Source: Erinaceus europaeus (lineage: Eukaryota > Chordata > Mammalia > Eulipotyphla > Erinaceidae). From it: a DNA stretch of 64,000 bases. Where the stretch lies: positions 9,242,502-9,306,501 of the forward strand of contig NC_080164.1 of assembly GCF_950295315.1 (NCBI RefSeq). The letters run 5' to 3'. This document shows positions 46,997 through 59,462 of the stretch, one piece after another (within the stretch, counting starts at the first letter, position 1; each line of letters starts with the position of its first letter). The notes under the pieces were generated by a model that saw nothing but the letters and a program-made list of their open reading frames with translations, was not told where the DNA came from and did no database searches. The position numbers and the translations under genes are program-made.

Positions 46997-47283
46997 TCTC
47001 TGGGGTCATGTGGTAGTGCACCCGATTACACACAGTACTAAGCACAAGGACCCAGGCAAGGACTCAGAATCAGGTCCGGGCTCCTCTCCAGCAGGGGAGG
47101 ACACTTCACAAGTGGTGAAGCAGATCTTAAGGTGTCTCTCTTTCTCTATCCCTCTTTATCTCCCCCTCCTCTCTCAATTTCTTTCTGTCCTATCCAATAA
47201 AATGGGAAAAATGGACACTAGGAGCAGTGGATCCATGGTGCTGGCACCAAGCCCCAGCAGTAACCCGGGGGGGGGGGGGGGAA
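46997..47283 (+). mobile_element. Long-form tRNA-like SINE ending in a G-run
   Basis: 'ctctggggtcatgtggtagtgcaccc', 'gtgaagcagatcttaagg', late extension 'aggagcagtggatccatgg ... gccccagcagtaacccgg', then G14. Confidence 0.88.
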
Positions 47284-47289
47284 GAGGTA

Positions 47290-48200
47290 GCCTCTCCTCA
47301 CAATAGAAAAAAACTGTCTAAAAGAAACAGCAAATGAAGAAAAAATAAGTAGCCCTATGGTATTTTCCATATGCCTACCTTTTTTAGTAGCGGCAGCTTC
47401 TTCTAAGCCTTGCCAATAACCGTTTGTGCTGCAGCCCATACCCAGGCTTGCACACGTGTACACCCACAGAGAGAGAGAGGTGGCAGTGACTCCTCCCTCA
47501 GTGCCCTGGGTCTGGGATGTGCAGCAGTGCACAAACATCTGGATCTCAAAGAACCCACCAGAACTGAGCTATCCCCCAAATTAATCTCAGCAAGAAACTT
47601 GCAGAAGCTAACTTCCAGGTAAGAGCTAATTTCCACATAATGCCAAGATGACTCAAGTTTGAACTGCTTCTATACCTGCCTCTCCTCCCAGAGAAAGTCC
47701 CACCCTTCTCCTTTGGTTTGGGGTCTTGTCTTTAGATGGAGAGAGGCCATAAGAGGAAAAGAAAGATAGTCCTTGACCTTCTGGCTCCCAGCAGCCCCAC
47801 CTAGTCCCCCAGGGAAAGAAGAAATCCAAACAAAAGCCCATTCTCACAGACAGTCCTTCCAAAAAAAAAAAAAAAAAAAAGCAAGCTCTAGGAATGCCGG
47901 TGTGGTGTGAATAAGGGGAAAAATGCACAACTCCAAAAGAGGAAGTCTAAGAAGCCATTTCTTCCATTGAGTGTAGTATGAACATTAAAAGGACAAGAAA
48001 GTGGGTAGGAAGGAATCCCCAGACACTCTCAACTAACTTGCTACGGGGGCTTTTGGCCTCCAGTTACCAAGAATTTTCTTGGACTGAATCTGATTTTCAG
48101 TGACCCAAGAGGTGTCCCGTTATTTTTAATGTGTCAAATTCTATATCGGAAAGGCACTCGTTTCCAAAGTTTGGTTCCTTCAATGGGGTAAGATAATAGC
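47290..48200. other. Non-coding sequence, nothing recognised
   Basis: Overlapping 70-106 codon frames lack domains. An A-run is at 47861-47880. Confidence 0.5.
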
Positions 48201-48204
48201 AAAC

Positions 48205-48305
48205 CCCACCCTGGCTGGACATGGAGCTCAGTGGTGAGTGCATACCGTGCATTCATGAGGCCTTGGGTACAATCCATAGCACTACATAAAAGCGAAAGAG
48301 ACAGA
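48205..48305 (+). mobile_element. tRNA-derived short SINE (ID-like layout)
   Basis: 'ctggacatggagctcagtggtgagtgcatacc' is A-box-like and 'gggtacaatccatagcac' is B-box-like, a direct tRNA-type promoter layout different from the main SINE. Confidence 0.6.
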
Positions 48306-48382
48306 ATCAATATAGTGTCCTCAACGGCAGGAAAAAGTGTCTTTGGTTTTGGTTTCTGTCTCATATTAAAAACTAAAATCTC

Positions 48383-48660
48383 AGGGAGTCGGGTGGTAGC
48401 ACAGTGGGTTAAGCATATGTGGCTCAAAGCTCAAGGACCAACATAATGATCCCGGTTCAAGCCCCTGGCTCCCCACCTGCAAGGGAGTTGCTTCACAGGC
48501 GGTGAAGCAGGTCTGCAGGTGTCTGTCTTTCTCTCCCCCTCTCTGTCTTCCCTTCCTCTCTCTATTTCTCTCTGTCCTACCCAACAACAATGACATCAAT
48601 AACAACAACAATAATGACAACAACAAGGGCAACTAAACGGAATAAATAAATATTTTTAAA
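48383..48660 (+). mobile_element. tRNA-like SINE with perfect 15-bp target duplication
   Basis: AAAAACTAAAATCTC at 48368-48382 and again at 48661-48675. Nearly consensus body and CAA/AAT tail. One of the youngest-looking SINEs here. Confidence 0.96.
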
Positions 48661-48764
48661 AAAAACTAAAATCTCCACTCTGCCTGCTTCACAAGGGTGG
48701 AGAAGGGCTTTGCAGAAAACACAGATGTGACATGCTAAAACTTCTTGAACTGTCTGGGTAGAGA

Positions 48765-48980
48765 AGATAAAGGATCTATATTCAGTGGAATACTACTCTG
48801 CAACTAAAAAAAAAAACGCGATTGGATCATTTGGAACAAACTGATAACTCTGGAAGTGATTGAGTAAGTAAACTAAAAAAAAAAAAAATGAAGGACAACT
48901 ACCAGATGGTTTTGCTTAAATATGGGATATAGTTGACTAAAGTAAATAAACTTGCAAAAAAAAAAAAAAAAAAAAAAACA
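48765..48980 (+). mobile_element. Old L1 3' end with poly-A
   Basis: 'attcagtggaatactactctgcaac ... aaatatgggatatagttgactaaag' then an A22 run. Confidence 0.7.
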
Positions 48981-49106
48981 ATGTACGGTTACCAAACTGT
49001 GTAACTGTGTAAAAGTATAAGGACTTTTTAAGATCTAGGGTGGTCAGAGGCTGTGAGGACAGAAAAAAAAGATATATTTTTTATTTATTTGAAAAAGGAG
49101 ACAGTA

Positions 49107-49328
49107 GGCCGGGCCGTGGCGCACCTGGCTAAGCGCACATGTTGCAGCGTGCAAGGACCCGGTTCAAGCCCCCGTCCCCCCCTGCAGAAGGAAAGCTTTG
49201 TGAGTGGTGAAGCAGGGCTGCAGGTGTCTCTCTGTCTCTCTCCTTCTCCCTATCACCCCCTTCCTTCTCGATTTCTGGCTGTCTCTATCCAATAAGTAAA
49301 TAAAGATAATTTTTTTTAAAAAAATTTT
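49107..49328 (+). mobile_element. CpG-rich young tRNA-like SINE
   Basis: Duplication AAAGGAGACAGTA (49094-49106) and AAAGAGACAGTA (49329-49340). The head keeps several CpGs ('ggccgggccgtggcgcacc', 'gcgcac', 'gcagcgtgc'), which decay quickly in mammals. Confidence 0.94.
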
Positions 49329-49340
49329 AAAGAGACAGTA

Positions 49341-49518
49341 ACAAAACTGTAGGATAAGAGGGGTACAACTCCACACAATTCCCACAACCAGATCTCAGTA
49401 TCCCATCCCCTCCCTTGATAGTTTTCCTATTCTTTATCCCTCTAGGAGTATGGACCCAAGGTCATTGTGGGATGCAGAAGGTGGAAGGTCTGGCTTCTGT
49501 AATTGCTTCCCCAGAAAA

Positions 49519-49525
<7 letters not shown>
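49341..49525 (-). mobile_element. Family X copy 5, 5'-truncated
   Basis: 'ggataagaggggtacaactccac ... cccttgatagttttcctattc ... gtctggcttctgtaattgcttcccc'. This uninterrupted copy is the reference that reveals the insertions in copy 3. An A/(AT)n run follows at 49516-49557. Confidence 0.85.
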
Positions 49526-49559
<34 letters not shown>

Positions 49560-50880
49560 ACTCCTTGCATTGTTTGTAAGCCTCGTAGACCCTGAGGTGC
49601 AAACATCCCAGCCCTGGTTACCCTCTGGTCTTCAGGGCTTATAATGAAAAGAACGTGAGTTAACAGTTCTGGCTCTGTTTCTCTGAGTGGGATTCGGAAT
49701 CTGCTGCAAGGCCATGTTAATTGCTCCTAGAGATCTGCTGCAAAGGTGGTGCTGAGCCCCGGGAGCCCTAAGGAGAATGAGCCTTGACTACAACGCTAGC
49801 CTCCAGTCAACAGGGTGGCGATGATCCCCGCCATGCAGAGGGATCCACCTTGCCTCCCTCCGTGCTTAGGAGGAGCAAGCAACCTCGAGCTGGCCACATA
49901 AAATCCAGACACAAAGATGCAGATTTGTCCCTGCCTTCACCCACCCCCATCCTCCCGCCTAGGCACTGTGCTCACAGCTGTGCTCCGGCCTGCAGATGGC
50001 CATCTTTGCATCTGGGCATCTGTGGACACTGCAGCTAATGGGAAGACGTCATTTTCGCTTCTGAGAGCATAGCGCCCCGGGGAAGTCAGGGTGGGCTTGG
50101 GCTCACGTGACACAAAAGCAGGTGCCACTCCTAGATCTAAGACCGTGTGATTCCCAAGGCCCATCTCAGGCATATGGGATGTCAGCTTTGTCCTCCACTG
50201 TGACCCTGAATCCAGCTTTCAAACCCTATCCTGCCACTAGGGACACTGCAACTTCAGATACTGGACAGAGTCTAAATCTAAGGGACTCTACCTCAGTTGC
50301 CTGCATCCACACACACCCCATTTTTTCCCATCAGCTCCTGAGAACAATGCCCTCTCCCTTTCATGCCTGTGCTCTGCGAGAGATGTTGGTGAGAGTAGAC
50401 CAGCAAAAGGATAGTGAAGGTCTGTCCCCACCACACAGAGGTGGATGGATCAGCAAAGGCCTGCACGTCTCCCCTCCGGGGGTGCTGCTTGCTGAGCCTG
50501 GTGGAAGTGGTAACTGGGGAGCACAGGTAGGGTGAGGAGGAAGCATGAGAGGTGCATTAAGATTCCAGATGCCCCAGTTGTTCATCTGTGGAACTGCAGC
50601 CCAGAATGGCATGCAGGAACAGTGGTAGGTACAGCACTGTCTCCTGAGCAAGGGTGAGGGTGGGAGATGGGAGAGAAAAGAAAAAAAAGTGGGCTGTCAA
50701 TCAGAGGCACGTGCCACCCTCTCCCAACAAAGAGAAATCATTAAAAAAGGAGACTGAAATTGGACCAGTCATCCCAGGGGAGAAAGGACAGGTGCCCGGG
50801 GTGGAGGAGATACGTGGAGAATCTGGAGGGCAAATGCAAGGGTTTGCAGGTAGAAGGCACAGCTGAGTCCAAAGAGTGCA
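49560..50880. other. Non-coding GC-richer sequence, no gene supported
   Basis: A 142-codon plus frame (50107-50535) overlaps equally long minus frames. No domain or splice pattern convinces me it is coding. Confidence 0.5.
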
Positions 50881-50884
50881 GAAA

Positions 50885-51060
50885 AGAACATTACTCAGTG
50901 GGCACAGCACAAGCCTTACTTGGTATGAGAGCCTGGCGTCAGTTCCCAGCGCCATATGGGAGTACCGTGGGTGTCTCCACAGGAAATCTGTGCTTGGCGG
51001 ATCATTGCTTTGTCACCTCTCCCTCAGCCCCCTCTATTTCTTTCTGTAAAAATAAAGAAT
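50885..51060 (+). mobile_element. Second SINE type, diverged
   Basis: 'actcagtgggcacagcacaagcc ... gcgtcagttcccagcgccatatgg ... cacctctccctcagccccctctatttctttctgtaaaaataaag'. Confidence 0.55.
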
Positions 51061-51097
51061 GAAAAATGGGCTAGGAACTATATCAGATATATGCAGG

Positions 51098-51142
51098 TGG
51101 GTGGATGGATGGATGGATGGATGGATGGATGGATGGATGGAT
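51098..51142. repeat. (GGAT)n microsatellite
   Basis: About 11 GGAT units. Confidence 0.97.
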
Positions 51143-52520
51143 GAAAGTAAAGAGGAAGAGGAGGAGAGGCAGGCAAGCGTCCCAGTTTTGAAAACTATGG
51201 AAGTCCAGTCAGCTGGAGCACAGGAAGCAAGGTTGAGCTATCCATGTGAGAGTGGTCACTGGACACACAAGTCTCTCAGAGGGGTGGAGGGATGGACGGA
51301 TGAAGAGATGAAGGAAAGACATAACAGCCAGACTCACCCTATGGAGCAACAGTGTCCTCTGTGACAGTCAATAACACTCATTAGATCAATTAGAATTCAA
51401 TAAAGGCAAAAACATGGCACCTCAGTTGCATTAGCATTAGCTACACTTTGAGGCTCTGACAGTCACCTGTGACTAGTGGTACCTTGCTGGCCAGTGCAGA
51501 TCTAGAATGTTCCATCACCCTGGAAAGTTCTTTTGGATATCCCTACTTTAGAATACTAGTACCTTTGCCTTAAAATAAAACAAATTGAAGTCAAGAAGGC
51601 CAGACTGGGGAGAACATGTAAGGAAAGAGAGGACAAGGTCTGGAAAAGCCAGTTGCTGGAGGGAGGGGATAGACCAAGGATATGGGTTTCTCTCAACAAT
51701 GGCGGGTTCTCTAGCAAGGTCAGCAGTCATTTGGAAAGAGAAGAGAGAGGGGAGAGGCATGAGCAGATGTGTTGGTGCTCCCACTTTGGTCCTGCTCAGT
51801 GTGAGATGCTCCAGATGGGGCAGATGATATTCAGAGTGTCTGAGAGTCAGAGCTGACGTCTGTATGGGACTGTGAGACTGTACACTGAGGGATTCTGTGG
51901 GAGTCGGGGGCTCATATGGGTGCTGGAGTGTTCTTTCCTGTGTAGTGACAGTCCTCTGGGCAGAGAGGCTGAGCCCCTTTGGGGCTGGAGCTCTGGACAG
52001 CAGGGTAAGAATAGAATGGCTTCTGCACCTCTGTGGCCATGGACATGAGCTACCCAGGGACCAAGGGCATTCTGGTAAGAGTCTCCCTCTCTCCTCTAAG
52101 ATAGAAATTATGCCATAAAGTTGCAGGAGTAATCCCAGTCACTGGACACAGCCTGGGACTCGGGGACAGGGGGCAGATGGGCACGGGGACAGCAGCAGGC
52201 ACAGCAGCACAGGGTATGGCAAGCACCTGGCACTGGCTCAGAGACCTGGCGGGTAGCTCAGGAAGGGGCCTGGGCACGTCCCCACCTCAGCCCCCATGCA
52301 CGGGATGAGAGGGCACCAGAATGTTGTTCTCTAAAGCCACTGGAACACTTCCTGTCAGTCCTGTAATTGAGTATTACAGTATTTAAATTACAAATCGAAG
52401 GTTATTTTTACAGGTGTCGTTTTAAATAGAACACAAAATTTCTTGACATTACCTCAGCCCCACCACACAAACAGCTGCTCTGGCCGCCTGCATGTGTGCG
52501 ACACATGGCTGAGAGTGACA
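51143..52520. other. Non-coding sequence, nothing recognised
   Basis: Single-copy-looking DNA. No coding, RNA or repeat signal I can support. Confidence 0.5.
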
Positions 52521-52521
52521 A

Positions 52522-52523
<2 letters not shown>

Positions 52524-52574
<51 letters not shown>
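52524..52574. repeat. (TG)n microsatellite
   Basis: About 25 TG units. Confidence 0.98.
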
Positions 52575-52576
<2 letters not shown>

Positions 52577-53488
52577 CCCAAGTCCAGCAGGGATTGTGTG
52601 AAGGGTGTGAGTGTCCATGTGATCACTGTCTAAAATGGGTAAGTGCATATAAATGTGGGTGAGGAAGTCATATCTGTGCCCACAGGAAGGGGCCAGGGAC
52701 AGTAAGATGCCCTGCTTCCACCAGTGACTGCCCATAGGCAGGAAGAACTTGGCAGGTCTCTGTCCCCTCTAGGAATACCTCACCTTCCAGAAGGTGGCCA
52801 AGCTCCACCCTGGGGGCAGGGGTGCTGTGGGGGTAGCCCACGGTGGTGCTACAGTGCCCTCCAGTGGACACTGCCCCCTCCCCAACACTCGGTCAGACTC
52901 GGGCTGAAGAGAAAAGCACCACCTGTACTCTTCCTGTGTCTACCTGAATTTCTAGACATCCACCCACCCAAAGTGGGGCGGGAAGAGGCTACCCCAAATC
53001 TCCTTTAGCTCCCAAAACCCAAGGTCGAGAGGGACGCTAGTTGTGACTCTAATTCTCCTACTAGGACCCTATCGCCTCCCCCATTGGGCCCTGTCTCCCT
53101 GATATACCTTTCCCATCATGCCATTGCTCCACATCAAGGATGTGGGCAGCTGGGACTCCTCCAACAGATTCCCTTGAGCCCTCAGGAGAGATTAGCCTCT
53201 GCCACCCAGAGGCCCTTCCTTAAGGCACAGCTGGGTCTCTCAATGGCTCTGAGCCCTGAATGCCTCTGGGAACCCCAGAGTACAAGGCCTGGACCGTCAC
53301 CTTCTCTCCCCATCAACACAGCATGGACTGCAGGAAGATGCTCTTCAGAGTAGAAGCTGTTCGCTTGCAGGTGAGAGATAGCCCTAGTCTTTGGAAAGAG
53401 ATGGAGAGACAGAAAGAAAACACAGATACCATGTTCCCGCCATCACACTCTGTCCTGGACACTGGTCACAAAGATGAGGCTCTGATGT
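52575..53488. other. Non-coding sequence, nothing recognised
   Basis: Frames of 89-111 codons on the plus strand (52724-53595) have no recognised domain, and the last one reads into a SINE. Confidence 0.5.
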
Positions 53489-53491
53489 ATT

Positions 53492-53712
53492 TTGTTTATT
53501 TTTTTATTATCTTTATTTATTTATTGGATAGAGACAGTCAGAAATCCAGTAGAAGGGAGAGACAGAGAGGGAAAGAGACAGAAAGACACCTGTGACCCTG
53601 CTTTATCACTCCCAAAGCTTTCTCCCTGCAGGTGGGGACAGGGGACCTGAACCTGGGTCCTTGCGCATTGCAACACATGTGCTCAACCAGGTGCGCCACC
53701 ACCTACCCCCCC
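53492..53712 (-). mobile_element. tRNA-like SINE, minus orientation
   Basis: 'ttattatctttatttatttattggatagaga', 'ctgcaggtggggac', 'gaacctgggtccttgcgcattgc', head 'caaccaggtgcgccaccacc'. Confidence 0.94.
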
Positions 53713-54800
53713 CACCCCCAGGCTCTGTTCTTGAATAGTGTGAGTGGCTCAAACGTGGCAGCTAGTTTAGGAGGCCATTTTCAAAAAAGGGAACGGGAGA
53801 TCTCAGGAAGAGGCTGAAACCTAACAAAGGAAACCTCTGGCTTCCACGGTAGAAGAATGTTATTCACGGCACGATCAGGCCAATAGACTAGGATAAAGTA
53901 CAACTGTCGTGTCAGCTGTGTGAGCACAGTGGCCTTGGTTGGGTCGCCCAGGCTGAATGGATCTGTGGCAGCAGAGGCCCTGAGGCACGGGCCATTCCAG
54001 AGGAAAGCAGGGCCCTCCAACCACAGGGAGTCAGAGACCCAAGGACCGCCACCCAAAACCTGACTTCCCTCTTTCAGTGGCTGGTGACATTGGGATAAGG
54101 TGCAAACTCAGAATCTTCTGGACTCACTCCGGGCAGCTCAGTGGTCCAGGTCCAGCCTGCAAGGGTCTGTATCCCTTAGAGCCTATCACCTGAGCATCCA
54201 ACCCCTGGGGAGCTGGCCCACTCAGAGGCCCAGACATCCTCCCACCCTCTCCTCCCAGCCCAGCCGGTGTTGTTCCACTCCCAGCTCACTGAAGGAAGAG
54301 AGGGCAGGCAGAAGCCTCTGTGTGATGTGAGACGGCACGAAAGAGCAGCAAAGTTGTCAGTACAAGATGCTCAATCAACAGGGCGCTGAGAATGTGAACT
54401 GAAGGGCTCTGAAGATGTTTCTCAGCTGTGTCTGGAGCGAGTATAGCTGCTCAGCCCTAAAGCCAGGTGGCCAGCTTGTCCCCTGAGCTCTGAGCAGCCT
54501 TCTTCCAGGACCAGGGGCCCTGGCATGCACAGAACACAACTCCCTCCTGCCTCCTGACACACCCCTCCCTGCCCAAACACTAGAACCACCACAGGATATC
54601 AGAGCTGAGGAAGAGAGAAGGGCATGGGGTCGTGGGGTTAGTTAGAGCTCGATCCCCAACTCACAAAAATGTGTGTGAAATGTGGGAGCTTGCTCCCTGG
54701 TGCACAGAATGTGTGTGAAAGACTGAGCCGAAAGGCAGAGCAAGTCAGCGATGGCAGCCCCTATGATTTCCGGTTCCCCGATCTCTCTTCCCAGTCTGTG
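53713..54800. other. Non-coding sequence, nothing recognised
   Basis: No gene supported. Frames of 60-91 codons lie on both strands. Confidence 0.5.
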
Positions 54801-54801
54801 A

Positions 54802-55005
54802 CCTGGGGGTGGATGGTGGCACAGTTGCTAGAGTACACGGGGACTCTGGTTCAAGCTCCCTGCTCCCCACCTGTGGGGGGGGGGTGATTCACAGGCAGTG
54901 AAACAATGCTGCTGGTGTTTCTCTTTCTCTCTAGTTACCCCTCCACTCTCAATTTTACTGTACCTATCAAAGAAGAAAGAGAGAGAGATAAAGGAAGGAA
55001 GCAGA
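54802..55005 (+). mobile_element. tRNA-like SINE, diverged
   Basis: 'tgggggtggatggtggcacag', 'ctggttcaagctccctgctcccc', 'gcagtgaaacaatgctgctggtg', purine-rich tail. Confidence 0.82.
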
Positions 55006-55074
55006 GAGAGAGGGAGAGAGAGAGAAGGGAAGAACAGTTACTAAATATGCAACCTTTTGCTTTGTGTTTTCTTT

Positions 55075-55076
55075 CC

Positions 55077-55119
<43 letters not shown>

Positions 55120-55232
55120 TGAAAGAGAGGAGACCTCTGCTCTGTTATCATGCTGTAGGGTCAAACCCCAGGCCAGACACAGACATGCAAGGCATGCCCT
55201 CTACAGCCGAGCCATCTCCCCAGGTCCCTTGT
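55075..55232 (-). mobile_element. Second SINE type, minus, with (ATT)n tail
   Basis: (ATT)n at 55078-55119, then 'actgaaagagaggagacctctgctctgttatcatgctgtagggtcaaacccc ... gccgagccatctccccagg'. Confidence 0.75.
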
Positions 55233-55926
55233 GACCTTTTGTTTTGACTCTTGATGATGTCGTTGCTCATCTTCACTCTCTTATTCTTCACGGGAAACTC
55301 AGAAGGACCTTCACAGGCCACAGACACATCAGATAGGGCAGTGGCCCAGGCCTCAGCCTGCTGTAGCTACCAAGCCTGCCCTCTCTCAGCGCACCTCTCC
55401 ACATCTTGCAGGGCTACACATGGCACCATGACAGAAGCAGCTGGTGGTCTTCCTCCAGCAGCACAGCTGGGGGGGGGGGTGAGAAAGAGGGTGAGAATGG
55501 AGGTGAGACACAAGAGGACAAGAGGATGCCCGCTGAGTGCCTTTATGTACCACAGAACAGAAACCAGCATCGGAGTTGACGGCTCTTGAGCGCTTGTGGA
55601 TCCGGAGTCCTGTGCCAAGCGCTTTACACAGCTTATCTCATTTAACTTTTACAACCCATCCATGAAGGGGTCCAACTGTTCTCCCTCAGAACAGCTACAG
55701 AGCAAGACGGTGCCAGCTCCCCCCAGGCCGCAGCCCTGCCTTTCCAGCTCCTCCATTTGTCTGGCCCCTATTTTCTAAACTGTGGGAAGCAACTCCTCAG
55801 AGGGCTTATTAAATCAATGCAGTGGCTCACACGGTGTGATTTAAACAATAGCCTGGAGCTGTGTGTGCAGTGCCTATTCTGTGTGGTAGAGGCCAGTGTG
55901 CAAGGGAGTGTATGCCATCTGTATGG

Positions 55927-55928
<2 letters not shown>
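55233..55928. other. Non-coding sequence with a MIR-like segment
   Basis: 'gtgccaagcgctttacacagcttatctcatttaacttttacaaccc' (55612-55657) is a recognisable MIR core start. A 112-codon frame (55251-55589) has no known domain. Confidence 0.5.

Positions 55929-55967
<39 letters not shown>
55929..55967. repeat. (AC)n microsatellite
   Basis: About 19 AC units. Confidence 0.97.
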
Positions 55968-56067
55968 ATCGCTATGGTCAGAACATGCCACGGGATATCA
56001 TTTGTGAATGCACTCCTTCCTGTGCATAACTGTCACAAATATCTAAGTGAGGAAGAATCTAGAAACA

Positions 56068-56302
56068 GTGGCTAGAGGGCTGGGTGAAATGCACCCAGTT
56101 GAACACATATATTACAAGTGCACAAGGATCCAGGTTCAAGTCCCCATCCCCACAAGCTTCACAAGTGGTGAAGCAGGGCTGCAGTTCTCTCTCTGTCTCT
56201 CTCTCTGTCTCTGTCTCTCTCTCTCCTATCTATCTATCTATCTGTCTGTCTGTCTGTCTATTTATCTTCCCCTTCATTCTCTATTTCTCTCTGTCTCTGG
56301 TT
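56068..56302 (+). mobile_element. tRNA-like SINE with internal (CTAT)n(CTGT)n
   Basis: 'gggctgggtgaaatgcacccagttg', 'caggttcaagtccccatcccc', 'gtggtgaagcagggctgcag'. A tetranucleotide tract at 56226-56262 lies in the pyrimidine-rich part. Confidence 0.88.
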
Positions 56303-56304
56303 TA

Positions 56305-56945
56305 TAGTTAATGGTATTTATATTATTTCCTCATATATGGGAGCTACTCTCTGCCCTGTTCCAGCTTTCTGTTCTCTATTCTGACACCATCTTCCCACCT
56401 GCATGTTAGCTGTCAGGCTCAGACAAAAATTAAAGCCATAGGCAACTTGGAGCATGCCTAAAACAGACTTCTTAGCTTCTTCCCACATGAAGGCCCTTAG
56501 ATCTATCGGCTCTATTCTTACCTTTAGGTTCCTGATTATTACACAAATTTTCCTGTTTTGTATCTTATCAATTTTCAACTATCAATTTGCAGATGCTACT
56601 GTAACTCCATCCTGACTTCCCTGGGCAGATGAATTCACCAATGTGACCTGGATCCCCTCCTCCCCAGAGCCCTGCCCCACTAGAGAAAGAGAGAGACAGG
56701 TTGAGAGTATGGATCCACCTGCCAATGTCCAGGTACAGTGGAATAGCAAGTGTAGAATCCAGACATCCCACCTTCTGCACCACATAAAGATCCTGGGTCC
56801 ATACTCCCAGAGGGATAAAGAATAGGGAAGCTTCCAGTAGAAGTGGTTGGACACAGAGCTCTGGTGGTGGGAACCGCATGGAATTGTACCTGTTATCTTA
56901 CAATCTTGTCAATCATTATTAAAATACTAGTAAAAAAACAAGTGA
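56305..56945 (+). mobile_element. Family X copy 6
   Basis: Nearly full length: 'gggagctactctctgccc', 'gacaccatcttcccacctg', 'gccctgccccactagagaaagagag', 'atggatccacctgccaatg', 'gatcctgggtccatactcccagagggataaag', 'ggaattgtacctgttatc', 'attaaaatactag'. Confidence 0.88.
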
Positions 56946-59185
56946 GTAAATACAAAACAAAAAGAAGCAGTTGCTGGAGGGCATGGTTCTCCCTCCTCTC
57001 CTCTGTCTGGGCACTTCTATCTAGTTCTCCACACTTTGCTGTGTGGTCTCTTAATCACTCCCTGTGTCTGCCCCCACAATCCACTGCTGCCCAGGGCTAC
57101 TGGGAACAACCAGTGAGCCCTGTGGGCTTGGCTGAGCCTGGGCCATGGGCAAGCTGAGTTGCCCGGTTGAGGGGCAGAGTCCTGAGAGAGCCTTTACCAT
57201 CTTCTTCTATCTGTCCAGCAGGACTGATATCTCCCAGAAGAGGCATAACATGCCTATCACTCCAAGCTGTCAGGCTAGTGCCTTTGTCTACAGAATTAGC
57301 ACAGGGGCACCTGCAGGCTGGCGTCCTCATTAAACTATTTTCTGCATCTTGAGCCCATAAGGATGGTTCCAGGGGACCTTTCAAATCAACACTTCATTTG
57401 CAGTGGCCTCTCCGGATTGAGAAGGGTGGTCCCAATTTCCTTGGCAGAGCTGCAGAGGGGCCTGGGCCTCTCTGAGTTCTTCCCGCCGGTCAAGCCGAGC
57501 TGTGCCAGGAGCTGGTGGCAGCCTTGCTCTCAGCATGGGGCAGTTCCAGTGCAGAGCTTGGATTTAATTTGTTCGTATTCTGTGATGTTTCTCTTTAACC
57601 CAAAGGGCACTCTTTGAAAGAACAGATTCACTGGTAGTGGTGTTCCAGAAAAAGGAGACAGTATGGAATAGAAGGTTCCAGAAGCTGTCCCAGACCAATG
57701 CTCCCCTATTCTACTTCTGAGAGCCCCATCCCTATACTCTGTGTGACTCTCTGGACTCATATTTTTTAACTTTGTCCCATGACTACCAGTCCAAGGAGGA
57801 GGTCATGAGGCACAGTTGGGACTCTGGCCAGAAATTAACTTACCTTCTCCCTGAGAAGACAGAACCCCAAGGGTTAATGACAGACTGGAAACACAAAGAG
57901 GCAGTGTGGAGGGTCAGAGTTAGAACCAGAAGATTTCAGGAAAAGATGCCTATGGACAGATAAACTGTGAAAGTGGTGGGTTCCTAGAAATAGGAGTTGA
58001 TGTGAGCTCTTAACAAAAAAAAAAAAAAAAAAAAAAAAGCAGTAGATAAAGCAACCACTTAGAAGCTAAGGGAAGAAATGAGTGAAAAGGAGGGAGATGA
58101 GAACTCTGGAACATTTGGGGGGGGGACAGGTGGAGAGATTGGTTTAGCGAAATCAAGAGTCTTGTTTACAGGCACTGAGGCGGACACAGACCCAAGGGCA
58201 GTAGAGCTTCTCTACCAGGTTCCAAGTAGATGCAGGCACATGTCCACATGGAGACTCTCAGCCTCAGGGCTGGTGTGGGGGACACCGGGGCTGCTAAGCC
58301 TTGATTCAGTCTGAGGCAGTCCCACCCCACCCCCAGCAGATAGGATGTGGGTTTGCAGGCCGCAAAGGGGAGTAGTCGTGGAGATCATATCCCATTCCTG
58401 CATGCTGCCCCCACGTCAAGTCAGTCAGACACCCTCCCTCTCTCTCTGCTGGGAATCATGCTGAGTGCTTGGAATTCAGCAATGAATCAGACCTCACACA
58501 CCCCTACGCTCAAGACACAAGTGAGTGAAAAATCCCACCTTGGGAGAACAGCAGAGCAGGGACAGAGGTGTCTGTGGGGGGTGGGGGGGAGGAGACTCCT
58601 CACAAAGCTGACAGCTAACTGAATTTTAAAGGAAGAGGGGGAGTCCACCAGTGGATGGAGAGGAGGAGAAAAGGACATTCCGGAGCAAAGGAAGAGCACG
58701 AACAGAGGCAAAGTGGCCAGGGACCAGGGAAAGTGGAGGCAGGATCTAGAAACTGTCAAGACGGCTGGACATCTGCCAACATGTGGGACAAGGAGGATGT
58801 AGACTGTCTCCTCCAACACCACGTCTGCTCCTGGAGAAGAGAAAGGAGGAGTGGGGAGCAGTAGTACTGCCCCCATCCCCAAGAATGAGATTGCGGCTCC
58901 TGCTCTTCCAATGCTGGACACCCCCTGAGGTACCCTCCTCACTGGAGCACCACCAGACCCACAGTTACCAATATCCTTCCAGAATGCATATTCTCAGGAC
59001 AGGAAGGTCTGCAACCTTGCTTAGAGAGGAAAGCACAGTCTTTATAACTGTCCTTTCTAACCTTCCGAAGAATTATCACCCCACTGGCCTTCCGAAGGGC
59101 TGAACCTCCCCAGTATTCAAGGTCAGGTGAAGACATAAAGGATTTCCAGAGAATTGAGAAGAGAGTCCTGGTCTGCTTTCAACCC
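56946..59185. other. Non-coding sequence, no gene supported
   Basis: Several 60-151 codon frames overlap on both strands (for example minus 58942-58487 and plus 58783-59103). None shows a domain, periodic codon constraint or splice context. A23 at 58016-58038. Confidence 0.5.
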
Positions 59186-59189
59186 TTGC

Positions 59190-59462
59190 CTATTGTGAGT
59201 AATGCAGCAGTGAACTAAATGCCATCAGCGGATGACTAGAGAGAGATATTATGGGATAGATATATATCCCGTAAGATATATATTTTTTCCAGTGGATTAC
59301 TCTAATTTTTTAAAAAGATGATATTGTATATTTTTCAATAAAATGGATGTAGCTGGAGCTGATTATACTCCGTGAAGTAAGAGGGCAAAGACAATTGCTG
59401 GATGGTTTCACTTATGTGTAGAACACAGATCATTAAAGCACAGGAACTTTCACAAAATAATA
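59190..59462 (+). mobile_element. Old L1 3' region fragment
   Basis: 'attgtgagtaatgcagcagtgaac' then 'aataaaatggatgtagctggagctgattatactccgtgaagtaagagggcaaagacaa ... ggtttcacttatgtgtagaac' follow old L1 3' order. Diverged. Confidence 0.6.

Noticed and set aside
50107..50535. A 142-codon plus frame
   Set aside because: No recognisable family or splice context, and competing minus-strand frames cover the same DNA.
58487..58942. A 151-codon minus frame, the longest non-repeat frame in the single-copy region
   Set aside because: Low-complexity start, no domain, overlapped by plus-strand frames of similar quality. Not enough to call a gene.
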